A stretch of DNA of 53,618 bases. It comes from Nostoc sp. CCCryo 231-06. GTDB taxonomy: Bacteria > Cyanobacteriota > Cyanobacteriia > Cyanobacteriales > Nostocaceae. The translations under genes and the position numbers were made by a program. The notes under the pieces were generated by a model. It worked only from the letters and a program-made list of their open reading frames with translations, was not told the DNA's origin and ran no database searches. The stretch spans positions 1-53,618 of the forward strand of contig JAHCSU010000455.1 in assembly GCA_023522315.1 (NCBI GenBank), written 5' to 3'. Positions 45,519-53,618 of this stretch are shown here, piece by piece (the first letter of the stretch is position 1; each line of letters begins with the position of its first letter).

Positions 45519-48500
45519 ATGGCGATTTTACACTGTAATTGGTTACTAAAAAATCAAAATGGTTGTTTATTTATTTGGGGGGAAACTTGGCGATCGCCAC
45601 GAGTAAATTTCGAGCCTAGTGACTCTGGAGAGATACCACTAAATCCATTGGCAATGACATCAGTTGAGTTGAGTGAGTGGTTGCATTCCCAGAACATGGC
45701 AATTACCAACTTCATCCAGCAACCTCAAGTTGCGAACGCTACCACTGGGCGAACACGGAAAGCCGCCAGTGTCACTCAGATCAGTTTACCAACGCATTCG
45801 CAAATAATTGCCCTGCCAACTTATATCCCAGAAGGCAGTGGCGAAGGAACAGCAGCGATTTTCCCTGTGCATTCTGCCAGCTTGGGGTTAGACACAGATT
45901 CCCCGCAATATTTGCAACCGTGGCGAGTTGAAGGTTTTTGTCTTAACCCCAGCGAAGCAGTAAAATTTCTTGCTGCTGTTCCCTTAAATGCTACTAACGG
46001 GGAAGATGCCTTTTTAGGAGGAGATTTACGTTTTTGGTCACAGGTTGCCCGGTGGAGTTTAGATTTAATCTCGCGCTGTAAGTTTTTACCAACAATTGGG
46101 CAGCAATCAGATGGTGCATTTGCTGCCAAATGGCAAGTACTTCTAGATAGTGCTGTAGATGGAACCCGCCTAGAGAAATTTTCTGCGAATATGCCGTTGG
46201 TTTGTCGCACCTATCAGGGAGAGGGGGGAGAAGAATTAATAACCAATGCCCAATGCCCAATCTATGTAGACTTCCCAGCCGAACCTCAAGAATTACTTTT
46301 GGGATTTCTTAATAGTACGATAGATGCCCAAGTACGAGGGATGGTAGGTTCTCAACCTGCAATGGAAGCAAAAGCGAGCGCGTCTTTACCATCTGCGGTG
46401 CGACAATGGTTGCAAGCTTTAACTAGTGCATCTCATACAGTCAATGCAGATGCAATTGAAGTAGAGCGCCTGGAAGCGGCACTGAAGGCTTGGACTATGC
46501 CGCTACAATACCAATTAACTCTTAAAACTCTATTTCGTACTTGTTTTCAACTGCGTTCTCCAGAGTCTGGCGAAACAGATTGGACATTAGCCTATTTCCT
46601 GCAAGCGGCTGATGAGCCTGAGTTTTTAGTGGATGCGGCAACTATTTGGAATAATCCAGTTGAACGATTGGTTTATGAAAATCGAACAATTGAGCAACCA
46701 CAAGAAACATTTTTGCGAGGATTGGGGCTAGCTTCCCGATTATATCCAACAATAGTAGCCAGTTTTGAAACCGAATATCCCCAATATTCTCGTATCACCC
46801 CCATCCAAGCTTATGAGTTTATCAAAGCTGTAGCTTGGAGATTAGAAGACAGTGGTTTGGGAGTAATTTTGCCTCCTAGTTTAGCGAACCGTGAAGGATG
46901 GGCAAATCGTTTGGGTTTGAAAATTACTGCCGAAACCCCAAAGAAAAAGCAGGGACGTTTAGGATTGCAAAGTCTACTAAATTTCCAATGGCAATTGGCA
47001 ATTGGTGGACAAACTATTTCCAAAGCTGAGTTTGATAAACTTGTGGCTTTAAATAGTCCGCTAGTGGAAATTAACGGCGAGTGGGTGGAATTGCGATCGC
47101 AAGACATCAAGACAGCCCAAACCTTTTTTACCACTCGCAAAGACCAAATGGCGCTTTCATTGGAAGATGCCTTGCGTTTCAGTACAGGGGATACCCAGGT
47201 AATCGAAAAATTACCAGTGGTCAGCTTTGAGGCATCTGGGGCATTACAAGAGTTAATTGGGGCGCTAAACAATAATCAAGCGATCGCGCCTTTACCCACA
47301 CCAACAGGCTTTAAAGGACAGTTGCGACCTTATCAAGAACGAGGTGCTGCTTGGCTGTCATTCTTAGAACGTTGGGGTTTAGGTGCGTGTCTCGCCGACG
47401 ACATGGGCCTCGGTAAAACCGTGCAGTTCATTGCCTTTCTGCTGCACTTGAAAGAACAAGATGCACTCGAAAATCCAACTCTATTGGTTTGTCCAACTTC
47501 TGTTTTAGGCAACTGGGAAAGGGAAGTCAATAAATTTGCACCAAGCCTGAAAATTTTGCAATATCACGGTGACAAACGCCCAAAAGGGAAAGCGTTTTTA
47601 GAAGCTGTAAAAAAACACGATTTAATCGTTACCAGCTACTCACTTCTTCATCGAGATATCAAGTCATTGGAAAGTATCTCTTGGCAGATAATTGTTTTAG
47701 ATGAAGCCCAGAATGTGAAAAATCCAGAGGCGAAGCAGTCAAAAGCAGTGAGGCAATTAGAAGCTACGTTTCGCATTGCATTAACGGGGACACCCGTAGA
47801 AAATAGACTGCAAGAACTATGGTCTATTTTAGATTTTCTTAATCCTGGGTATTTAGGTAATAAGCAATTTTTCCAGCGTCGGTTTGCCATGCCAATTGAA
47901 AAGTATGGTGATACGGCTTCTTTAACTCAATTACGTTCATTAGTTCAACCCTTTATACTGCGGCGATTGAAAAGCGATCGCGACATCATTCAAGACTTGC
48001 CAGATAAGCAAGAAATGACCGTATTTTGCGGTCTGACTGGTGAACAAGCTGCACTTTATCAACAAGTTGTAGAACAATCTTTACTAGAGATAGAATCTGC
48101 GGAAGGATTGCAACGTCGGGGGATGATTTTGGCTTTGTTAATCAAACTCAAACAAATCTGCAATCACCCAGCCCAATATTTGAAACAAGCGACATTAGAG
48201 CAACATAATTCAGCCAAACTTCTGCGGCTAGAAGAAATGTTAGAAGAAGTTTTAGCAGAAGGCGATAGAGCTTTAATCTTTACACAATTTGCTGAGTGGG
48301 GTAAATTACTTAAACCCTATTTAGAAAAACAGCTTGGGCGAGAAATATTCTTTTTATATGGTAGCACCAGTAAAAAACAACGAGAGGAAATGATCGACCG
48401 TTTCCAGCACGATCCTCAAGGGCCACCGATTATGATTCTTTCTCTGAAAGCGGGTGGTGTAGGGCTGAATTTAACACGAGCAAATCATGTATTCCACTTT

Positions 48501-48764
48501 GATAGATGGTGGAATCCAGCCGTGGAAAATCAAGCTACAGACAGAGTATTTCGGATTGGTCAAACTCGTAATGTGCAAGTGCATAAATTTGTTTGCACCG
48601 GGACTTTAGAAGAAAAAATTCACGACATGATTGAAAGTAAGAAACAATTAGCTGAACAAGTTGTAGGTGCTGGTGAAGAGTGGTTAACTGAAATGGATAC
48701 AGACCAACTTCGCAACTTACTACTACTTGACCGCAGTGCAGTAATTGATGATGATGCAGAATAA
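45519..48764 (+). CDS. SNF2/Rad54-family helicase-like ATPase
   Basis: A 1,081-residue DNA-dependent ATPase. The N-terminal ~550 residues are the bacterial SNF2-associated region (DUF3670-like). The SNF2 ATPase core follows: GFKGQLRPYQERGAAWLSFL, Walker A ADDMGLGKTVQ near residue 626-634, LVCPTSVLGNWEREVNKFAP, motif II LDEAQNVKN (DEAQ in place of DEAH), LTGTPVENRLQELWSILDFL, and the C-lobe with LSLKAGGVGLNLTRANHVFH then WWNPAVENQATDRVFRIGQT. It ends in an acidic tail (VIDDDAE). The next gene encodes a SWIM zinc-finger protein; SNF2/SWIM pairs recur in bacteria and suggest work on DNA or chromatin-like complexes during repair or transcription. Function in cyanobacteria is not known. Confidence 0.95.
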   Translation: MAILHCNWLLKNQNGCLFIWGETWRSPRVNFEPSDSGEIPLNPLAMTSVELSEWLHSQNMAITNFIQQPQVANATTGRTRKAASVTQISLPTHSQIIALPTYIPEGSGEGTAAIFPVHSASLGLDTDSPQYLQPWRVEGFCLNPSEAVKFLAAVPLNATNGEDAFLGGDLRFWSQVARWSLDLISRCKFLPTIGQQSDGAFAAKWQVLLDSAVDGTRLEKFSANMPLVCRTYQGEGGEELITNAQCPIYVDFPAEPQELLLGFLNSTIDAQVRGMVGSQPAMEAKASASLPSAVRQWLQALTSASHTVNADAIEVERLEAALKAWTMPLQYQLTLKTLFRTCFQLRSPESGETDWTLAYFLQAADEPEFLVDAATIWNNPVERLVYENRTIEQPQETFLRGLGLASRLYPTIVASFETEYPQYSRITPIQAYEFIKAVAWRLEDSGLGVILPPSLANREGWANRLGLKITAETPKKKQGRLGLQSLLNFQWQLAIGGQTISKAEFDKLVALNSPLVEINGEWVELRSQDIKTAQTFFTTRKDQMALSLEDALRFSTGDTQVIEKLPVVSFEASGALQELIGALNNNQAIAPLPTPTGFKGQLRPYQERGAAWLSFLERWGLGACLADDMGLGKTVQFIAFLLHLKEQDALENPTLLVCPTSVLGNWEREVNKFAPSLKILQYHGDKRPKGKAFLEAVKKHDLIVTSYSLLHRDIKSLESISWQIIVLDEAQNVKNPEAKQSKAVRQLEATFRIALTGTPVENRLQELWSILDFLNPGYLGNKQFFQRRFAMPIEKYGDTASLTQLRSLVQPFILRRLKSDRDIIQDLPDKQEMTVFCGLTGEQAALYQQVVEQSLLEIESAEGLQRRGMILALLIKLKQICNHPAQYLKQATLEQHNSAKLLRLEEMLEEVLAEGDRALIFTQFAEWGKLLKPYLEKQLGREIFFLYGSTSKKQREEMIDRFQHDPQGPPIMILSLKAGGVGLNLTRANHVFHFDRWWNPAVENQATDRVFRIGQTRNVQVHKFVCTGTLEEKIHDMIESKKQLAEQVVGAGEEWLTEMDTDQLRNLLLLDRSAVIDDDAE

Positions 48765-48767
48765 TTT

Positions 48768-48820
48768 CTTAGTAATGACTTTAGTACTTGATTTGAGCCT
48801 AAAGCGCTCATTACAAACCC
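48768..48820. repeat. Hairpin repeat between the SNF2 and SWIM genes
   Basis: AGTAATGACTTTAGTA...CCTAAAGCGCTCATTAC is a diverged relative of 4192-4248. The upstream in-frame extension of the SWIM gene runs through it, which argues for the internal start at 48865. Confidence 0.45.
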
Positions 48821-48864
48821 GTCAACATTGGTGCAAGATACTACTAAACTTCTTGAATGAACTT

Positions 48865-49701
48865 ATGACTAATTACACATTACATGCTAGTCGAGAATGG
48901 TGGTCACAACAATGGCTAGATTTGCTAGATTCCTATCGTTTTAAAAAGCGTTTAGAACGTGCTAGAAATTATGCTCGTCAAGGAAATGTTTTGAGCATCG
49001 AATTTAAAGCTGCAAAAGTATTAGCTAGGGTGCAAGGTAGTGAAATCGAACCTTATAAAGTTTCCCTTTCCCTTGAACCCTTTAGTGATGAACAGTGGGG
49101 TTATGTAATTGAAACCATGTCCCAAAGGGCAATTTTTGCTGCCAAACTACTAGCAGGAGAAATGCCACAAAATATAGAAGAAGTGTTCACGGCTAATGGT
49201 CTTTCGATATTCCCATTTACCCTGGCTGATGTCCAGAGTAAATGCTCTTGTCCTGATAAAGCAAATCCCTGTAAACATATTGGTGCCCTGTACTATCAGT
49301 TAGGCGATCGCTTCAGTGAAGACCCCTTTGTATTATTTCAATTACGCGGACGCACTAAAGAGCAAATTATCAGCGATTTACGCCAATTACGTAGTGCCAA
49401 GATTCAACCCAATACCACAGAAACGCCCGAAATTCAACAGTCAATTCCTAATAACAAATACTCAGTAAAAATTGATTCTTTCTGGCAATACAATGAGCCA
49501 CTAGAGTCATCATTAGTAGTGATTGCACCTTCCACTAATGAGATGGTATTAGATGTATTAGGAGCAATTCCCCTAGCGAAGGAAGAGGAAAATGCAGTAA
49601 ATTCAACTTCCAGTGATGTAGTAATGAAGTATTTAAATACAGTTTACAGAGATGTGAGCCAGAAGGCTTTTTTAGCAGCAATGAATGTGGGAGGAAGGTA
49701 A
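48865..49701 (+). CDS. SWIM zinc-finger domain protein, partner of the SNF2 ATPase
   Basis: A protein of about 278 residues from ATG 48865 (MTNYTLHASREWWSQQWLDL), chosen because REWWSQQWLDLLDSYRFKKR LERARNYARQGNVLS is the usual opening of such proteins (split here only for reading). The frame is open upstream to 48745 but that part is repeat-derived. The SWIM motif CxCx(n)CxH is seen in SKCSCPDKANPCKHIGALYY. Downstream ALYYQLGDRFSEDPFVLFQL is conserved in the family. SWIM domains bind DNA or protein, and in bacteria they are usually encoded next to SNF2 ATPases. The gap between the genes is 100 bp. Confidence 0.85.
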   Translation: MTNYTLHASREWWSQQWLDLLDSYRFKKRLERARNYARQGNVLSIEFKAAKVLARVQGSEIEPYKVSLSLEPFSDEQWGYVIETMSQRAIFAAKLLAGEMPQNIEEVFTANGLSIFPFTLADVQSKCSCPDKANPCKHIGALYYQLGDRFSEDPFVLFQLRGRTKEQIISDLRQLRSAKIQPNTTETPEIQQSIPNNKYSVKIDSFWQYNEPLESSLVVIAPSTNEMVLDVLGAIPLAKEEENAVNSTSSDVVMKYLNTVYRDVSQKAFLAAMNVGGR

Positions 49702-49933
49702 GTAATCGGACAAGATTAATTACACAAAAATCTGGGCTGAAATCCTTGACTGGCAAAAAATTGGTAAATAACTAATATGTAATTAATTCTGTCCAGGTAC
49801 TTAAAACGTCTTAGATCCCCCTAAATCCATGCCACTTGCTCTACTTGGGGGTTTCCCCCATGAGCGACTGGCGTGGGCTAGGGGGGATCAACAAGCGCCT
49901 AAAATTACAGCCTAATACTTTTCAAACAACCTC
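49702..49933. repeat. Repeat-filled gap before the glycine-rich protein gene
   Basis: At 49813-49890 'gatccccctaaat...gggggtttccccca...ggcgtgggctaggggggatc' forms a long imperfect inverted repeat. At 49919-49936 an end of the 39880-40023 element family is seen. It separates convergent genes. Confidence 0.5.
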
Positions 49934-51520
49934 TCAGACCAAAGTGCTGTAGCACAAAGAGGCATCTGCAAAGATAAAATTCTCAAAGCCTGTTGTGGAG
50001 AGTGTAATAACATCTTCATTGTTACTGAAGCTGATGTTAGCTGGGTTTAAGGCATTGCGCGAAATTACACCAGAAAAAGTGAGTTCAGAGCGATTGAAAG
50101 CACTGAGGTCTAAGCTGTCAAAACCTTTTCCACCATCCACAGTCCCAGTACCAAACCCTTTGAAGTAGTCATCCCCAGTGCCCAGAGCAATTTTGATCCC
50201 GCCACCAATAGAGACTTTTTGTTGAACTTCATTGATGGTAGTGGTGGCAGTAATTTTGTCATTGCCATCGCCAGTCTTGATAGTTCCTTTTCCATAAATG
50301 CCATAGGCAGTACCATCAATTGTTGCTGTAGCCTGTCCGGTAAGAATGTCACAACCATTCCCAGTATCAATTACTCTGTCGTTGAAGATGCCATAGGCGA
50401 TGAACTGGGAGGGAGCATCTGAAAGACGATCAATTGTTGCTGTAGCCTTTCCGGTAAGAATGTCACAACCATTTCCAGTATCAATTACTCCGTCGTTGGA
50501 GATGCCATAGGCAATGAGGTTCTGGGCTAAACCGTTGCCAGAACCAGTAATTGTGTCGTTGCCCTGCCCTGTGGTGATGGTGGCACCTTTCATGTTCTGG
50601 ATGCCAGTTCCATTACTGTTGAAGCCGCCAATACCTGTGCCAGTCCCTATGATCGTGTCTTCTCCGTCTCCGGTATCCAGTTTCTTACTGTTAGTGATGC
50701 CAGTTCCAGTACCGCCCATGCGCCTGCCGCCTTTATCACCACTCCCAGTCCCAGTGATTGTGTCATTTCCGTCCCCTGTATTCAGATTGCCATTATTGCT
50801 GATGCCAGTCCCTGCACCGTCATAGCTGGGTCCTAGCCCGTTGCCAGCTATGCCGCCGATACCAGTACCAGTGATCTTGTCATTTCCGTCTCCGGTATCC
50901 AGTTGCCCAGTGTTGCTGATACCTATCCCAAATCCGCCGTCGCCGCCGAGGCGACCGCCACCACCAGTGCCGCCCTGACCAGTACCAGTGATCGTGTCAT
51001 TTCCGTCCCCTGCATTCAGTTTGCCACTGTTAGCAATGCCAGTCCCTGCACCGCCATAGCCGCCACCGAGTCCGCTGCCACCCATGCTGCCAGTGCCATT
51101 GCCGATGATTGTGTCATTGCCCAACCCAGTATTAAGGATGCCAATGTTACTGATGCCAGTCCCTGCACCGCCACTGCCGCCAGCAGTGCCAGAAGGCTCA
51201 TCCGCTCCGTTGCCTCCACGACCCCCAATGCCCTTACCGATGATAGCGTCGTTGCCCGACCCAGTATTCAGATTGCCATTATTGCTGATGCCGATTCCAG
51301 CACCGCCTTCACTGCCATTGGTGTTCTTACCGATAACACCATCAGCCCCTTTACCGCCAGTGCCGTTGCCTTTAATGGTGTCCTTTCCTAAGCCTGTATC
51401 AATGAAACCTCCAGTTAAAATATCAATCCCAATTGCTGGAAATTTATTTAAATCTTCCCCAATTAAAGTGTCAGAATCAGCAGTGCCTGTGAAATTGGGT
51501 GGAACAGTCAATTTAGGCAT
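49934..51520 (-). CDS. Glycine-rich repeat protein with RTX-like (GND) units
   Basis: A 528-residue protein made of about ten units of 30-45 residues with the pattern G-x-G-I-x-N-x-G-x-L-x-T-G-x-G-N-D-x-I-x-G, for example GAGTGISNIGILNTGLGNDT IIG, GISNTGQLDTGDGNDKITG and GIQNMKGATITTGQGNDTIT. The GNDxIxG core resembles hemolysin-type calcium-binding repeats, but the spacing is wider than the nine-residue RTX nonapeptide, so a beta-helix or beta-roll with long Gly-rich loops is likely. Two late units carry Cys (TGNGCDILTG). The N-terminus has no signal peptide and the C-terminal ~90 residues (KGFGTGTVDGGKGFDSLDLS) resemble the non-repeat tail used as a type I secretion signal. Function unknown; secreted calcium-binding surface protein is inference. 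Confidence 0.8.
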   Translation of the reverse strand: MPKLTVPPNFTGTADSDTLIGEDLNKFPAIGIDILTGGFIDTGLGKDTIKGNGTGGKGADGVIGKNTNGSEGGAGIGISNNGNLNTGSGNDAIIGKGIGGRGGNGADEPSGTAGGSGGAGTGISNIGILNTGLGNDTIIGNGTGSMGGSGLGGGYGGAGTGIANSGKLNAGDGNDTITGTGQGGTGGGGRLGGDGGFGIGISNTGQLDTGDGNDKITGTGIGGIAGNGLGPSYDGAGTGISNNGNLNTGDGNDTITGTGSGDKGGRRMGGTGTGITNSKKLDTGDGEDTIIGTGTGIGGFNSNGTGIQNMKGATITTGQGNDTITGSGNGLAQNLIAYGISNDGVIDTGNGCDILTGKATATIDRLSDAPSQFIAYGIFNDRVIDTGNGCDILTGQATATIDGTAYGIYGKGTIKTGDGNDKITATTTINEVQQKVSIGGGIKIALGTGDDYFKGFGTGTVDGGKGFDSLDLSAFNRSELTFSGVISRNALNPANISFSNNEDVITLSTTGFENFIFADASLCYSTLV

Positions 51521-51628
51521 AATTAAAATTCCCTAAATTTAGATGAGTATGGTCAGTTCGCTCATTTGGATTGTCGCTTGGCTTTGCCTTTTGACAGCGC
51601 GACTACTTACTTTTCTTCAACTCACCTA
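51521..51628. promoter_or_regulatory. Upstream region of the glycine-rich protein gene
   Basis: A 108-bp gap. No clear -10/-35 pair was found; the start codon at 51520 is preceded by the A/G-poor text 'aattttagggaattttaattATG' containing AGGGAA as a ribosome-binding site. Confidence 0.35.
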
Positions 51629-51818
51629 TTAATATACTACATCTTTGAAATGGTAATGTTCGTGTTCAGGTAAAGGTGTGATACTTTCCAAAGTAGTGCG
51701 TGCGATTGTAAGCTAACCTTGCTGCCCGATGTCCCAAGTCTTTTAGAAGATTTTCAAACTGTTGCCAGCTAATGTCGTAAAGCATTACTCGGTCTGCTCG
51801 ATTTTTGGCGACTGTCAT
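51629..51818 (-). pseudogene. Uma2-family gene remnant with frameshift
   Basis: From ATG 51818 the minus strand reads MTVAKNRADRVMLYDISWQQ, FENLLKDLGHRAARLAYN, matching the start of Uma2 proteins (YDISWETFE-LL-LG-RAARLAYD). It then ends at TGA in frame 1 (51666). In the +1 frame the text PLPEHEHYHFKDVV, the conserved 'MPLPEHE' segment, follows, then TAA at 51629. Codons for the TLEIMM part are damaged and the remaining two thirds are gone. Confidence 0.7.
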
Positions 51819-51839
51819 TGTTACAACCTCCAGAATGTT

Positions 51840-52025
51840 TTATTGTCCAAACTCAAGCCTAGCCTGTTCTACCAAATCAGCTGTCACAACCTCTTGCTCT
51901 GCTTCACGAGCGAGCTGTTCAATTCTGGCTCTAGCTTGAGCGCGGACAAAAAAGGGAATATTTTGTAACTTTTCGTTAGCTTCATTTGTCCATCGCAAAG
52001 CATCAATAAAATTAGAGTCGCTCAT
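51840..52025 (-). CDS. Small PCP_red-domain protein (ChlB C-terminal-like)
   Basis: A 61-residue protein: [20 protein letters not shown], then [20 protein letters not shown], then [15 protein letters not shown]. This is the PCP_red ('proto-chlorophyllide reductase 57 kDa subunit') helical module found at the C-terminus of ChlB/BchB of light-independent protochlorophyllide reductase and as free-standing small proteins in phototrophs. The pattern W-x-x-E-A-x-x-x-L-x-x-I-P-F-F-V-R-x-x-A-R-x-x-I-E is complete. As a stand-alone protein its role is not established; the neighbourhood of psbDC hints at pigment or photosystem biogenesis but the gene has its own start and is separated by a strong terminator. 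Confidence 0.8.
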   Translation of the reverse strand: MSDSNFIDALRWTNEANEKLQNIPFFVRAQARARIEQLAREAEQEVVTADLVEQARLEFGQ

Positions 52026-52088
52026 AGTATTAATTACCTTAGTAAGTCGCTCAGTTTAATCAATAGATTAGATTACTAATTTTCCTAT

Positions 52089-52118
52089 AAAAAAAGCCCT
52101 TGCTTTTATGCAAGAGCC
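52089..52118 (-). terminator. Rho-independent terminator of the psbD-psbC transcript
   Basis: On the minus strand GGCTCTTGC-ataaaa-GCAAGGGC is followed by a run of seven Ts. It lies 43-72 bp past the psbC stop. This is the strongest terminator seen in the window. Confidence 0.8.
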
Positions 52119-52160
52119 TCTAAATTATTTAATTGTCAGTGATGAAATAAACTTTACAAC

Positions 52161-53552
52161 CTAATCTAGGTCGTCCATGAACATCACTGGCTCAGTATCA
52201 CGGTTAATTCCTTTCTCAAAACCACCAGCCGCAGCCCGGGCGCGACCAGCGTGCCACAAGTGACCAACTAAGAAGAAGAATCCTAGTACGAAGTGAGAAG
52301 TCGCCAACCAAGCGCGAGGAGATACGTAGTTGAAGGAGTTAATCTCGGTAGCCACACCACCCACGGAGTTCAGAGAACCCAGAGGAGCATGGGTCATGTA
52401 TTCAGCAGCGCGACGAGCTTGCCAAGGCTGAATATCGTTCTTGATTTTTTCCAGGTCAAGACCATTGGGGCCACGTAGAGGCTCCAACCAAGGGCCACGG
52501 AAATCCCAGAAGCGCATGGTTTCACCACCGAAGATGATTTCACCAGTTGGAGAGCGCATTAGGTATTTACCTAGACCAGTGGGGCCTTGGGCAGAACCAA
52601 CGTTAGCACCCAAGCGTTGGTCACGAATCAAGAAGGTCAAAGCCTGAGCTTGAGAAGCTTCGGGACCCGTAGGGCCAAAGAATTCGCTTGGGTAAACGGT
52701 GTTGTTAAACCAAACAAAGATTGAGGCAATGAAGCCCATCAGGGAGAGAGCGCCCAAGCTGTAGGAGAGGTAAGCCTCACCAGACCAGATGGATGCACGA
52801 CGTGACCAAGCAAAAGGCTTGGTAAGGATGTGGAAAATACCGCCAGCAATACAGATAAAAGCAATCCAGATGTGACCACCGACCACATCTTCCAAGTTAT
52901 CGACGCTGACAATCCAGCCTTCGCCACCGAAGGGAGACTTGAGTACATAGCCGAAGATGACTGCTGGGTTCAATGTCGGATTGGTAATAATCCGAACATC
53001 ACCACCGCCTGGTGCCCAGGTGTCATACAAACCACCAAAGAACATTGCCTTTAGTACCAACAGCAGTGCACCACATCCCAAAATAATCAGGTGGAACCCG
53101 ATGATGTTGGTCATCTTGTTCTTGTCTTTCCAGTCGTAACCAAAGAAAGAAGAGTATTCTTCTAAGGTTTCTGGACCACGGACGGCATGATAGATACCGC
53201 CAAAGCCAAGGACGGCTGAGGAAATTAGGTGGAGTACACCGACAACAAAGTAGGGGAAGGTGTCAATGACTTCACCACCAGTACCAACACCCCAACCCTG
53301 AGCGGCGAGGTGAGGTAACAGGATCAAGCCCTGCTCGTACATGGGCTTTTCAGGAATGAAGTGAGCGACTTCAAATAAAGTCATCGCTCCAGCCCAGAAT
53401 ACAATCAGACCAGCGTGGGCAACGTGAGCACCCAGTAGTTTGCCAGATAAGTTGATTAAACGCGCGTTACCAGACCACCAGGCAAAGCCAGTAGATTCTT
53501 GGTCGCGTCCAGTGCCGCCTAATATATTTGGTCTATTAGAGAGCGTTACCAC
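52161..53552 (-). CDS. psbC: Photosystem II CP43 chlorophyll-binding protein
   Basis: A 463-residue inner-antenna protein of photosystem II with six membrane helices binding about a dozen chlorophylls, and a large lumenal loop (E-loop). That loop holds the [20 protein letters not shown] region, whose Glu and Arg contact the Mn4CaO5 cluster. Other landmarks: [40 protein letters not shown], and the C-terminal [20 protein letters not shown] then [16 protein letters not shown]. The start is set at GTG 53552, which follows GAGGAGG by nine bases and overlaps the end of psbD by 17 bp, the standard layout. A longer frame from TTG 53579 lies within psbD and is not likely. Confidence 0.98.
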   Translation of the reverse strand: MVTLSNRPNILGGTGRDQESTGFAWWSGNARLINLSGKLLGAHVAHAGLIVFWAGAMTLFEVAHFIPEKPMYEQGLILLPHLAAQGWGVGTGGEVIDTFPYFVVGVLHLISSAVLGFGGIYHAVRGPETLEEYSSFFGYDWKDKNKMTNIIGFHLIILGCGALLLVLKAMFFGGLYDTWAPGGGDVRIITNPTLNPAVIFGYVLKSPFGGEGWIVSVDNLEDVVGGHIWIAFICIAGGIFHILTKPFAWSRRASIWSGEAYLSYSLGALSLMGFIASIFVWFNNTVYPSEFFGPTGPEASQAQALTFLIRDQRLGANVGSAQGPTGLGKYLMRSPTGEIIFGGETMRFWDFRGPWLEPLRGPNGLDLEKIKNDIQPWQARRAAEYMTHAPLGSLNSVGGVATEINSFNYVSPRAWLATSHFVLGFFFLVGHLWHAGRARAAAGGFEKGINRDTEPVMFMDDLD

Positions 53553-53618
53553 GTGGTAATACCTCCTCAGGGAATACAAATTGTTCGTGGGGTTGATCTT
53601 GAGGAGCCATCCAAGCGC
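53536..53618 (-). CDS. psbD: Photosystem II D2 protein, C-terminal end only
   Basis: The last 26 full codons ([20 protein letters not shown] then PRGNAL and TAA) run off the right edge. This is the exact ending expected of the D2 reaction-centre protein. The gene continues beyond the window on the minus strand, so psbD precedes psbC in the usual psbDC operon. Overlap of the two frames is 17 bp. Confidence 0.95.
   Translation of the reverse strand, partial: AWMAPQDQPHEQFVFPEEVLPRGNAL
53562..53568 (-). promoter_or_regulatory. psbC: Strong ribosome-binding site of psbC inside psbD
   Basis: GAGGAGG on the minus strand, nine bases before GTG 53552, is complementary to the 16S rRNA tail. It decides the psbC start and lies within the psbD codons for Glu-Glu-Val. 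Confidence 0.85.

Noticed and set aside
50903-51391. 162-codon plus-strand frame (and neighbours at 50514-50825 and 51084-51536) opposite the glycine-rich protein
   Set aside because: They are antisense shadows of a regular Gly-rich repeat, giving Pro/Ala/Ser-rich text with no family features.
53552-53579. Upstream TTG start for psbC giving nine extra residues
   Set aside because: The GTG at 53552 follows GAGGAGG with ideal spacing and matches the known psbD-psbC overlap.

Overview
The window is chromosomal DNA of a filamentous, probably heterocyst-forming cyanobacterium (Nostoc/Anabaena type). Reasons: psbC and the end of psbD at the right edge, many HIP1-type gcgatcgc octamers, heptanucleotide STRR repeats, a xisH/xisI pair, and cyanobacterial-type LL-diaminopimelate aminotransferase, aspartoacylase and Ser/Thr kinase genes. 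It is about 53.6 kb of mixed housekeeping and accessory DNA, with many short repeats, miniature elements and gene remnants. No tRNA, rRNA or CRISPR array was seen.

Layout. 1-3.1 kb: the end of a saccharopine-dehydrogenase-like gene, a small exported protein and a CPA1-type cation/proton antiporter. 3.1-9.7 kb: a repeat-rich spacer, a small unknown gene, two GT4 glycosyltransferases and a large exported beta-propeller-like protein. 9.8-15.5 kb: an iron-siderophore uptake locus (substrate-binding lipoprotein, TonB-dependent receptor with AMIN domain, AraC regulator), followed by fragments of a second, decayed copy. 15.7-20.4 kb: transposase and MITE remnants, aspartoacylase, an N-acylglucosamine 2-epimerase-like gene, a Uma2 gene, and an intact xisI beside a broken xisH. 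20.4-29 kb: a Ser/Thr kinase, then a minus-strand group of a DUF2791-type ATPase, a membrane coiled-coil protein with a TerB-C-like tail and a DUF815-type ATPase, then a TMEM14 protein, a fructosamine-kinase-family protein and an M16 peptidase. 29-31 kb: a vapC scrap next to an AIPR (abortive infection) gene. 31-40 kb: dapL, a type II NADH dehydrogenase, a perfect-looking 1,546-bp tandem duplication carrying a DUF4349 lipoprotein gene, ilvC and an MscS channel. 40-45.4 kb: an OvoA-like sulfoxide synthase without its methyltransferase domain plus a DUF427 protein, then pnp and a GNAT acetyltransferase. 45.5-51.5 kb: a SNF2 helicase with a SWIM zinc-finger partner and a glycine-rich repeat protein. 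51.6-53.6 kb: a Uma2 remnant, a small PCP_red-domain protein, and psbC overlapping psbD.

The best candidate for an under-described system is the DUF2791 ATPase / TerB-C-like coiled-coil / DUF815 group at 21.9-26.2 kb. The single-domain OvoA with DUF427 and the orphan AIPR gene come next. The clearest structural event is the tandem duplication at 33,869-36,960. It joins at a 5-bp microhomology and leaves an extra identical lipoprotein gene and a 42-codon stub of the NADH dehydrogenase gene. All family assignments come from reading motifs by eye; no database search was run.
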